Shown: positions 27,073 to 34,324 of the stretch, in pieces
How the letters are laid out: every line of letters starts with the position of its first letter
Position numbering within the stretch: position 1 is the first letter of the stretch
DNA from: Candidatus Latescibacterota bacterium
GTDB lineage: Bacteria; Latescibacterota; UBA2968; UBA8231
Reading direction: 5' to 3'
DNA length: 64,000 bases
NCBI GenBank assembly: GCA_007136405.1
Contig: SLHA01000087.1
Location: 1 to 64,000, forward strand
Program-made: the position numbers and the translations under genes
Notes under the pieces: generated by a model
Told to the model about the DNA's origin: nothing
The model's database searches: none
Seen by the model: the letters and a program-made list of their open reading frames with translations, nothing else

Positions 27073-28893
27073 CTATGCCTTGCTGAAATGGACCGAGGAC
27101 CGGCCGGTTATCGCTTCCGCTTCGGACATGGCGGACCGCACGTCGAAGGTCGACAGCAAGCCGTCGTCCTCCGCCTTCAACTTCGCCTCGTACAGCGGTC
27201 GGAATCTCTCCAGGGTTGTCAGGATGGGATTGGGAGATGTCTGTCCCAGGCCGCAGCGGCTGGCCAGCTTGACGGTCTCTCCCAGCTCCTGCAGGTACTG
27301 CAGATCCGCAGCGGTGCCCAATCCCTGGCGGACTGCGTTGAGACGCTTGCGCAACAGCACATTGCCGACGCGGCAGGGGGTACAGTAGCCGCAGCTCTCC
27401 TCGATGAAGAAGGCCATGAACTGGTCCACCACGTGGAGCAGGTCCCGGTCAGCACCGAAGATCATGATGGAGCCGCCCGTGGAGATGTCGTCGAAGCAGA
27501 TGCTACGGTCGAAATCCTCCGGCCCGACCATCTGGCCGCTGGGTCCCCCGATCTGCATGGCCGCAGTATCCACCGCTCCCGCCATACGCTGAACTTCCCG
27601 CAGGGAGATGCCGAACGGAACTTCGTATACACCCGGCCCCCGGCAATCCCCCGAAATGCTCAGCAGCTTGGTGCCGCTGCTGCCTTCCGAACCGATCTGC
27701 GCGAACCAGCCCGGCCCCTTCTCCAGGATGCGCGCCACACAACAGAAGGTCTCCACGTTGTTGACCGTGGTGGGTTTGCCCATGTAACCCTTCTCCGCCG
27801 GAAAAGGCGGCCGGTTCTTGGGATCGCCGCGCTCGCCCTCGCATGAGCTGAGCAGAGATGTCTCCTCCCCGCAGATGTAGGCACCGGCGCCCATCTGGAT
27901 CCGGATGTCGAAATCGAACCCCTGCTTGCCGCAGATGGACTTACCCAGGAGCCCCTGGCGGCGTCGCTCTTCCAGAGCGTGTTCCAGGTAGGCCCGCAGG
28001 TAGGCGTATTCGGCGCGCAGGTAGATGATCCCCGTGTTGGCACCGACAGCGTATCCGCCGATGGTCATGCCTTCGATCATCAGGTCGGTCGCTTCGGTCA
28101 GGATGACCCGGTCCTTGAAGGTCCCCGGTTCTCCCTCGTCCGCGTTGCAGACGACGTATCGATCCGTGCCCGCTGCGCGCCGGGTGAAGTTCCACTTCAT
28201 GCCGGTGGGAAAACCGGCACCGCCGCGCCCGCGCAGACGCGCCGTGTTGACATCCCGTATGACCTCTGCGGGACTCATGGCCAGCGCCTTGTTCAGGGCT
28301 TCTCCCGGCGTCATGTCCGCCAGAATGACCTGGTCACGGCGCCGGATGTGGTTGTGTACCATGGATTGGATCAGTTCATGGGCGTTGTTGCCGTCGCCGT
28401 ATTCCCGCACCAGTCGGTCAGGGTCCATGTACTCCAGCAGCGATCGGGCCACCTCACGGGCCTTGTCGCCGTTCAGTTCTGTCACCACCACATCGTTCAC
28501 CAGCGCTGCCGGCGCCTGGTCGCTCATACCGATGCAAGGGGTGTGCTCCAGGGTGATGCGGCCGTCCGCCGTGGTCTGTCCAACCCGTATACCCAGTTCC
28601 TCCTCGAACACCTGCCTCACCCGCTCTGCGCCTGCCATCTGGTCGATGATGTCGTCACACAGGCGGATGATCACCTTGCCTTTGGGGCGACTGGACAGGA
28701 AGGCATAAAAAGAGACCACGCTTTCCACTTCCACGCGGTGGCTTCCCGTTTCCGCCGCTATGACGTCCATCATCGCTGACGGGACGTAGCCGAATTCTTT
28801 CTGCACCGCCAGCACGATGTCCATCATGCGCGTACGATCACCACCGTGATCCTGGCAGATCCTCCTGACGGTTCCTGCTCGATTCTCGGTCAT
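27073..28893 (-). CDS. hoxF: Diaphorase subunit HoxF with fused NuoE-like domain
   Basis: NAD(H)- and FMN-binding subunit of the Hox hydrogenase; first gene of the operon (606 aa). The NuoE-like domain (about 1-155) comes first, then the NuoF domain with RGRGGAGFPTGMKW (FMN/NAD loop), NADEGEPGTFKDR, GAGAYICGEETSLL, and the [4Fe-4S] ligands SCGYCTPC plus CGLGQ. In the NuoE-like part two of the four usual [2Fe-2S] ligands appear lost: CDDIIDQMAG where C-x4-C is expected and CIGMSDQAP where C-x3-C is expected. That cluster is probably absent or altered. A Rex-type promoter lies about 155-200 bp upstream. Confidence 0.95.
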   Translation of the reverse strand: MTENRAGTVRRICQDHGGDRTRMMDIVLAVQKEFGYVPSAMMDVIAAETGSHRVEVESVVSFYAFLSSRPKGKVIIRLCDDIIDQMAGAERVRQVFEEELGIRVGQTTADGRITLEHTPCIGMSDQAPAALVNDVVVTELNGDKAREVARSLLEYMDPDRLVREYGDGNNAHELIQSMVHNHIRRRDQVILADMTPGEALNKALAMSPAEVIRDVNTARLRGRGGAGFPTGMKWNFTRRAAGTDRYVVCNADEGEPGTFKDRVILTEATDLMIEGMTIGGYAVGANTGIIYLRAEYAYLRAYLEHALEERRRQGLLGKSICGKQGFDFDIRIQMGAGAYICGEETSLLSSCEGERGDPKNRPPFPAEKGYMGKPTTVNNVETFCCVARILEKGPGWFAQIGSEGSSGTKLLSISGDCRGPGVYEVPFGISLREVQRMAGAVDTAAMQIGGPSGQMVGPEDFDRSICFDDISTGGSIMIFGADRDLLHVVDQFMAFFIEESCGYCTPCRVGNVLLRKRLNAVRQGLGTAADLQYLQELGETVKLASRCGLGQTSPNPILTTLERFRPLYEAKLKAEDDGLLSTFDVRSAMSEAEAITGRSSVHFSKA

Positions 28894-29047
28894 GTCAACC
28901 TCGTCTTCTCCGGACGCGGTGAGTAGAAAAAACGAACTGGCGTTGCACTGCTACACAATGAAAGAGCGCAACACTGCGGAAGCAAAAAAAGCTCCACATC
29001 GATGCTCAGTTGTGGTGGCCGGACCGCGATTCCGCCGGACCGGGTTA

Positions 29048-29092
29048 ACGTTATGAGTTTCACAATCTCGGAAATCATCTGCATCCCGGCAA
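29048..29092 (-). promoter_or_regulatory. Hox operon promoter with Rex-like operator
   Basis: On the minus strand a -35-like TTGCCG (29092-29087) is followed 17 bp later by GAGATT, and then by TTGTGA-AACTCA-TAACGT (29065-29048). The operator starts 27 bp from the -35 start, exactly as in the three rightward promoters of this window, and overlaps the presumed -10/start site. The second half of the double site seen elsewhere is degenerate here. Rex is expected to block this promoter when NADH is low. Confidence 0.6.
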
Positions 29093-29345
29093 GGGGCGCG
29101 TCGACTGACAGCAACCCGGAGACGCCGCTGGCGACAGCCGCGCGCCAGTTTCTGCCTGCGATAACCGCGGCCAGGGGCCACAGCCTGTGCTGCCGGGAAA
29201 TACCACCGCCGCTTTTCTCTCAGGAGCAGTCTGGCCTACGGCCGGGAGAGCTTCCTACAACCATCCTACTCCGAAGTGAACCCATCAACGGCGCACTTAA
29301 GCGACGTTTCTTCCAGGTGCGGGCCGGCCACAGGCCGGGGGTTGC

Positions 29346-29407
29346 TTGACAGGCGAACAGACGGTGCTTAGCTTGTTAATCCTGTAACGTTGTGATTTTT
29401 TTCACAG
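29346..29407 (+). promoter_or_regulatory. Rightward promoter with double Rex-like operator, no gene directly downstream
   Basis: TTGACA (29346-29351), 17 bp, then TAGCTT as a weak -10. Two overlapping 18-bp sites follow: TTGTTA-ATCCTG-TAACGT (29373-29390) and TTGTGA-TTTTTT-TCACAG (29390-29407). The next gene, rex, starts 440 bp away and has its own similar promoter. The transcript could be a long leader of rex or a separate RNA. Confidence 0.6.
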
Positions 29408-29764
29408 ATACATAATAATACCATATACAGGCACCAAATACAGACGCCAACCCGAAAAGCAGGTCACCGCCTGCCCTGGCCGGCAGGCCGCATACGCCCA
29501 AACACGCCGGCCGACACGCCAGACAAAGAACCGCCATAATCCGCCCATGCATGCCTTGACATCCCAGACCGGACGCAGCCGACAGCTCGGACGCAGTCGC
29601 ACGCAGGCTCGACACCGGCCCACCACCCGATACGACCCGCCCCAGGACCCGGGTCAAGCATGATACATCCAACAAGAAGACGGGCTACACAAGAAACTTC
29701 CCGAGCACCATAGCCAGGAAACCCTCTGAGCATCCCAGCCAGCAACTCCCTGACCGAAACCCCC

Positions 29765-29826
29765 TTGACTGATGCCGTCATCCCCCATAGTTTGTTATGC
29801 AATTCACAACGTTACTGCTTTCACAA
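29765..29826 (+). promoter_or_regulatory. rex-hyd promoter with double Rex-like operator
   Basis: TTGACT (29765-29770) and a weak -10 (TAGTTT, 29788) are followed by two overlapping 18-bp sites: TTGTTA-TGCAAT-TCACAA (29792-29809) and ACGTTA-CTGCTT-TCACAA (29809-29826). The centre reads the same as the 29373 element in reverse complement. It lies 23 bp before the rex GTG, so Rex probably represses itself and the hydCBA-nfn genes behind it. Confidence 0.7.
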
Positions 29827-29848
29827 ATCCCTCACGGGAGATTGTAGG

Positions 29849-30499
29849 GTGAGTCGCAGACAGGCGGTTTCTCCTAAATGCATCTCGCGCCTGAGTCTCT
29901 ATGGGCGGTTGCTGTCCACGGGCGTCGGCAGTACCAGCGGACGGGTCTATTCCCATGAACTCGCGCGCCTGGCCGGAGTTTCTGCCGCACAGGTCCGGCG
30001 GGATATCATGGGTCTGGGATGCTCCGGAACGCCCAATACGGGATACGATGTTCAGGCTCTGGGGTCGATCATCACGGAATACATCCATACACCGGAGGGC
30101 CAGCGGGTCGCCCTGGTCGGAGTCGGCAACCTCGGCAAGGCCATACTCACGTATTTCAGCCATGGCAGTAAGACCCGCCTGCGGCTGGTGGCCGCGTTCG
30201 ACACCGCCCGGGACAAAACCGGCCGCGTGCTGCACGGATGCCGATGTCACCCCATGGAGGAAATGAGCGACGTAATCCGCCGCGAAAACATCACGGTGGG
30301 CATCATCACCGTGCCGGCGGATGTCGCCCAACAGACCGCGGATGCGCTCATCAATGCCGGGGTAACCGGCATCCTGAACTGCGCGCCCGTGGCGCTCCAG
30401 GTTCCCGCCCGGGTATATGTGGAGAATCTGGACATCACCATCAAGCTGGAAACCGTCGCATTCTTTGCGCGTAGTGGCAGACCTCAGGCGGACGGTTGA
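29849..30499 (+). CDS. rex: Redox-sensing transcriptional repressor Rex
   Basis: Rex binds its operators when NADH is low and leaves DNA when NADH binds. The 216-aa protein has an N-terminal winged helix (LYGRLLSTG, SHELARLAGVSAAQVRRDI) and a Rossmann domain beginning VALVGVGNLGKAIL, followed by the family's PADVAQQTADALINAGVTGILN region. The track start at 29765 lies inside the promoter; I place the start at the GTG at 29849, preceded by GGGAG. It begins the rightward operon with hydC, hydB and hydA, and Rex-type palindromes sit before it and before three other promoters in the window. Confidence 0.95.
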   Translation: MSRRQAVSPKCISRLSLYGRLLSTGVGSTSGRVYSHELARLAGVSAAQVRRDIMGLGCSGTPNTGYDVQALGSIITEYIHTPEGQRVALVGVGNLGKAILTYFSHGSKTRLRLVAAFDTARDKTGRVLHGCRCHPMEEMSDVIRRENITVGIITVPADVAQQTADALINAGVTGILNCAPVALQVPARVYVENLDITIKLETVAFFARSGRPQADG

Positions 30500-30535
30500 T
30501 CCCGCACCCGCCACCTATCCTGTGGAGTGAGCGCC

Positions 30536-31027
30536 ATGGCACAAGTGACCAGTGAGAAGTACGAGGCCATCCTGGATCGGCATCAGGAGGCCGGACGCGA
30601 CCACCTCATCCCCCTGCTGCAGGAGTTGCAGGACATGGAGGGGTACGTGTCCCGGGAAGCGGTTCTTGCCATCGGTCAGCACCTGAAGTTGCCGGCAAGC
30701 AAGATCTACGGAGTAGCTACGTTCTACAACCAGTTCCGGTTCCAGCCCCAGGGGAAATACCATTTCATGGTATGCCGCGGCACGGCCTGCCATGTCAAGG
30801 GCTCTGACAAGGTGCTGGACATGCTGGTCAAGCAGCTGGGGATCGGACCCGGGGAAACCACACGCGACAGGCTGTTCAGCCTTCAGGTGGTCGCCTGCAT
30901 GGGTGCCTGCGGCCTGTCTCCGGTGGTCAACCTCAATGGTGAATTCTACGCCAAGGCAACCCCTGCCAAAGTCGCCAGCATCATCCATGAATGTCGGGAG
31001 AAGGAGTCGGTCCATGCAGCCGGGTGA
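30536..31027 (+). CDS. hydC: FeFe-hydrogenase HydC subunit (NuoE-like)
   Basis: A thioredoxin-fold [2Fe-2S] subunit of NAD-linked FeFe hydrogenases. Both ligand pairs are intact: CRGTAC and CMGAC, unlike the NuoE-like part of HoxF in this window. 163 aa. I use the ATG at 30536; a GTG three codons earlier is possible. It lies 36 bp after rex, and its end overlaps the start of the next gene by 14 bp. Its partner is the HydB-type fusion encoded downstream. Confidence 0.94.
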   Translation: MAQVTSEKYEAILDRHQEAGRDHLIPLLQELQDMEGYVSREAVLAIGQHLKLPASKIYGVATFYNQFRFQPQGKYHFMVCRGTACHVKGSDKVLDMLVKQLGIGPGETTRDRLFSLQVVACMGACGLSPVVNLNGEFYAKATPAKVASIIHECREKESVHAAG

Positions 31028-34000
31028 AAGGCAGAAAACGGGAAACGGCAGATCCAACCGGTGCTGGGATGTGCCCCAGGCACCGGATCTGGCCCTTCTG
31101 AAAATGCTCCGGACGGGCAGTCTGGCCGTGGCTACCAGCGAAGACGAGCAGACTCTGAATGAGCGCATCGCCGTCCTGCGGCGCCAGCAACTGGCGCAAC
31201 CGGTCGTCTATATCGGTGCCGGGACCTGCGGTCTGGGCGCGGGTGCGGCCAAAGTGATCGAGAGCGTCCACGCCTATCTGCGGGACCAGCAGGTAGAGGC
31301 GGAAGTAGTCGAAGTGGGCTGTGTGGGTCTGTGTTCCGAAGAACCCATACTGGACATTCAATTGCCGGGACGGCAACGCGTGTCCTTCGGCAACCTTACC
31401 GCCGAGGCGGTACCCGGCCTGCTCTCGCAGGTGCTGTCCGGCGTCATCCCGCCGGATCTGTTGCTGGGTCAGTTCCGGGACGAAAATCTGGTACCCTGGG
31501 AGGACGTTGCTTATCTGGACGAGCACCCCTTCATGGCGCCGCAGAAGCGCTGGGTCCTGGCCAACTGCGGTATCGTCGATCCGGCCAGCGCCGACGAATA
31601 CATCGCCCGGGGAGGCTTTGGTGCCATGGCCACGGCACTCTCCCAGTATACTCCGGACGAAGTCTGTGACATCGTCGAGAAAAGCGGCCTGCGCGGCCGC
31701 GGTGGCGCCGGGTTCTCCACCGGTACCAAGTGGCGTTTCGCGCGCCAGTCCGCCGCGGACCAGCGGTATCTGATCTGTAATGCCGACGAAGGCGATCCCG
31801 GGGCATTCATGGACCGGGCTGTGGCCGAAAGCGACCCGTACCGCCTCCTGGAAGGCATGGTAATCGCCGCCTATGCTATCGGCGCCACCAAGGCGTACAT
31901 CTACATCCGCGCGGAATACCCGCTGGCCATCAAGCGGCTCACGGATGCCATCGCCTGGGCTGAAAAGTGCGGCTTGCTGGGCGACAACATACTCGGCAGC
32001 GGCTTCAACCTGGACATCATCATCAAGATGGGTGCCGGTGCCTTCGTCTGCGGCGAGGAAACCGCCCTCATTCACTCCATAGAAGGTAAACGCGGCATGC
32101 CACGGCCGCGGCCACCATATCCCACCACCTCGGGCCTGTTCGGCAAACCTACCGTCATCAACAATGTCGAAACGCTGGCCAACATCGCCGCCCTGATGAC
32201 CATGGGCTGGGAACAGTTCAGTGCCATGGGAACGGCGAAGAGCAAAGGCACCAAGGTGTTCGCTCTGTCCGGCATGGTCAATCGCACCGGCCTGGTGGAA
32301 GTGCCGATGGGCACGGAGATCCGCCGCATCGTCTTCGAGATCGGTGGAGGCATTCCCAACAACAAACGATGCAAGGCGGTTCAAATCGGCGGTCCTTCCG
32401 GCGGTTGTATTCCGGAGGCGCACATGGAGCTGCGGTGCGACTACGAGGAACTCAGGGATTTCGGTGCCATCATGGGCTCAGGGGGGTTCGTCGTACTGGA
32501 CGAGACCACCTGCATGGTGGATCTGGCCAAGTATTTCATGGAGTTCATCCAGAGCGAAAGCTGCGGCAAGTGCATCCCCTGCCGTGAGGGCACGCGACGC
32601 ATGCTGGAGATCCTGCAGGCCATCACCCGATCGCGCCATCAGGAAGAAGGCATCGACGCGCTGATCCGTTTTCAGGGCGTGCTACAGCTTAGAGGCCTGG
32701 CCGATGTCATCCGTTCCACCTCGCTATGCGGTCTGGGCCAGACCGCGCCCAATCCGGTGCTCAGTACACTGCGCTGGTTCGCGGACGAATACGAAGCGCA
32801 TATCCAGGAAAGGCGCTGCCCATCGGGCACCTGCCGGGATCTGGCGGGAGCCCCCTGCCAGACCACCTGTCCGGTGGAAACCGAGGTGTGGCGCTACGTG
32901 GCTCATATCGGCCGCGGCGAGTATGAGGAAGCATATCGCGTCATTCGCCAGGCCAATCCCCTGCCATCGGTCTGTGCCCGCGTCTGCGACCATCCCTGCG
33001 AACAACTGTGCCGCGCCGGCAGCACCGGCGGCGAGCCTATCGCGGTTCGCAACCTCAAGCGCTTCGTCGTGGACAACGTGGATCCATCGGTATACAAGAC
33101 CATGGTCAAACCAGCGGCTCCAGATGCCCCACGGATTGCCGTGATCGGCTCCGGACCGGCCGGCCTGGCGGCAGCGCATTACCTTTCTGCGGATGGATAC
33201 CGCGTAACGCTCTTCGAGCGCGAGCAGATCCTCGGCGGCATGCTCACCAGTGCCATTCCGGAATACCGCCTCCCCCGGGAGGTCCTTGACCGGGAAATCG
33301 AGGCCCTGCTCAACGAGAACACCGAAGTCAAGCTCGGGACCGAGCTGGGCAGGGACTTCACCGTGAATTCCCTGCTGGCTGACGGGTACCGGGCCGTATA
33401 CGTAGCGCTCGGTTCACACCAGAGCCGCAAACTCGACGTTCCCGGCGAGGATGACATGGACGGCGTGTATCCCGGCATCGATTTCCTCAAGCGGTTCAAT
33501 CTCCACGGCGAACAGCTGGCCAAAGGGCGGGTCGGAATCGTCGGTGGCGGCAACTCGGCCATGGATGCGGCCCGCGTAGCGTTGCGTCAGGAAGGCGTGG
33601 ATTCGGTGACCGTGTACTATCGCCGTACCCGCAACGAGATGCCTGCATTCGAGGAAGAGGTAGAGGCTTGCCTGGAGGAAGGCATCGACATCCGGCCCCT
33701 GGTGGCTCCGGTACGGGTACTGTCCAGGGACGGCCGCCTTACCGGTCTGGAAATCATCCACAACCGTCTGGGCGAGCAGGACGAGAGCGGCCGGCGGCGG
33801 CCGGTGCCTGTCCCGGGAACGGAGGAGCAGATTCCTCTGGACACGCTTATCGTGGCTATCGGAGAGCAGCCGGAAGTAACCGTCCTGGATGGCTTGAACC
33901 TGTCCAGAAACGGCACGCTGTCCATCAACCAGGAGTCCTTCATCACCAACCGCGCCGGCGTCTTTGGCGGTGGTGATGTGGTAACCGGCTCCAACACGGT

Positions 34001-34292
34001 CATAGACGCCCTTGCCGCCGGCAAGAAGGCCGCCGTCATGATCGAACGCTACCTGACCGGCAGGCAGATGCGGGTGTTGCCCCGAACCGCACTTCCCAGC
34101 GTATACATCGAACCGGTGGCGTCCGGAGAGGACGGTGGGGAGATCGAGGCCCGCGTGGCGCCGCCCTGCCTGGCCCGCGACCAGCGGTGCACCAGTTTCG
34201 CCGAAGTCGAGCTGAGTATGAGCGAAGAGGACGCTGTCCGCGAGGCCAGAAGGTGCCTGCGGTGTGACTTGCATTTCACCCAGCCCAACTGA
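31014..34292 (+). CDS. hydB: HydB (NuoF-like) fused to an NfnB/GltD-like FAD oxidoreductase
   Basis: 1092 aa, far longer than usual HydB (about 600). Order: thioredoxin-like [2Fe-2S] domain (GAGTCGLGAGAAKV, GCVGLCSEEP; about 45-150), NuoF-like FMN/NAD domain (LRGRGGAGFSTGTKW, GAGAFVCGEETALI, SCGKCIPC, CGLGQ; about 190-590), a GltD-type iron-sulfur helical domain (CRDLAGAPCQTTCP, CARVCDHPCEQLC; about 600-690), then two Rossmann folds (VIGSGPAGLAAAHYL near 710, GIVGGGNSAMDAARVAL near 840) ending in ARRCLRCDLHF. The usual C-terminal 2[4Fe-4S] ferredoxin domain of HydB is replaced by this flavoprotein. The enzyme may couple ferredoxin, NADH, NADPH and H2. The start has GGGAGAAGGAG; the track's longer form overlaps hydC. 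Confidence 0.93.
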   Translation: MQPGERQKTGNGRSNRCWDVPQAPDLALLKMLRTGSLAVATSEDEQTLNERIAVLRRQQLAQPVVYIGAGTCGLGAGAAKVIESVHAYLRDQQVEAEVVEVGCVGLCSEEPILDIQLPGRQRVSFGNLTAEAVPGLLSQVLSGVIPPDLLLGQFRDENLVPWEDVAYLDEHPFMAPQKRWVLANCGIVDPASADEYIARGGFGAMATALSQYTPDEVCDIVEKSGLRGRGGAGFSTGTKWRFARQSAADQRYLICNADEGDPGAFMDRAVAESDPYRLLEGMVIAAYAIGATKAYIYIRAEYPLAIKRLTDAIAWAEKCGLLGDNILGSGFNLDIIIKMGAGAFVCGEETALIHSIEGKRGMPRPRPPYPTTSGLFGKPTVINNVETLANIAALMTMGWEQFSAMGTAKSKGTKVFALSGMVNRTGLVEVPMGTEIRRIVFEIGGGIPNNKRCKAVQIGGPSGGCIPEAHMELRCDYEELRDFGAIMGSGGFVVLDETTCMVDLAKYFMEFIQSESCGKCIPCREGTRRMLEILQAITRSRHQEEGIDALIRFQGVLQLRGLADVIRSTSLCGLGQTAPNPVLSTLRWFADEYEAHIQERRCPSGTCRDLAGAPCQTTCPVETEVWRYVAHIGRGEYEEAYRVIRQANPLPSVCARVCDHPCEQLCRAGSTGGEPIAVRNLKRFVVDNVDPSVYKTMVKPAAPDAPRIAVIGSGPAGLAAAHYLSADGYRVTLFEREQILGGMLTSAIPEYRLPREVLDREIEALLNENTEVKLGTELGRDFTVNSLLADGYRAVYVALGSHQSRKLDVPGEDDMDGVYPGIDFLKRFNLHGEQLAKGRVGIVGGGNSAMDAARVALRQEGVDSVTVYYRRTRNEMPAFEEEVEACLEEGIDIRPLVAPVRVLSRDGRLTGLEIIHNRLGEQDESGRRRPVPVPGTEEQIPLDTLIVAIGEQPEVTVLDGLNLSRNGTLSINQESFITNRAGVFGGGDVVTGSNTVIDALAAGKKAAVMIERYLTGRQMRVLPRTALPSVYIEPVASGEDGGEIEARVAPPCLARDQRCTSFAEVELSMSEEDAVREARRCLRCDLHFTQPN

Positions 34293-34324
34293 CCTTGGGG
34301 GCTGCATACAGTCGAGGATTAGAG

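Larger units (their letters stand above)
28894..29848. other. 955-bp divergent control region between the hox and rex-hyd operons
   Basis: No coding sequence is convincing here. The region holds three promoter/operator sets of the same design, listed separately: one leftward for hox and two rightward. Between about 29410 and 29760 the plus strand is strikingly rich in A and C and poor in T, contains a short GCCTGCC/GGCAGGC stem (29469-29488) and imperfect GGACGCAG repeats (29571-29600). Confidence 0.75.

Noticed and set aside
29547-29663. 38-codon plus-strand ORF downstream of the orphan Rex-type promoter
   Set aside because: No ribosome site precedes the ATG, and the Arg/Gln/Pro-rich product looks like a by-product of A/C-rich sequence.
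29376-29675. 99-aa minus-strand ORF with a hydrophobic tail in the hox-rex gap
   Set aside because: No ribosome site or family resemblance; it ends inside the Rex operator and its Gly/Val/Leu content follows from the base skew of the stretch.
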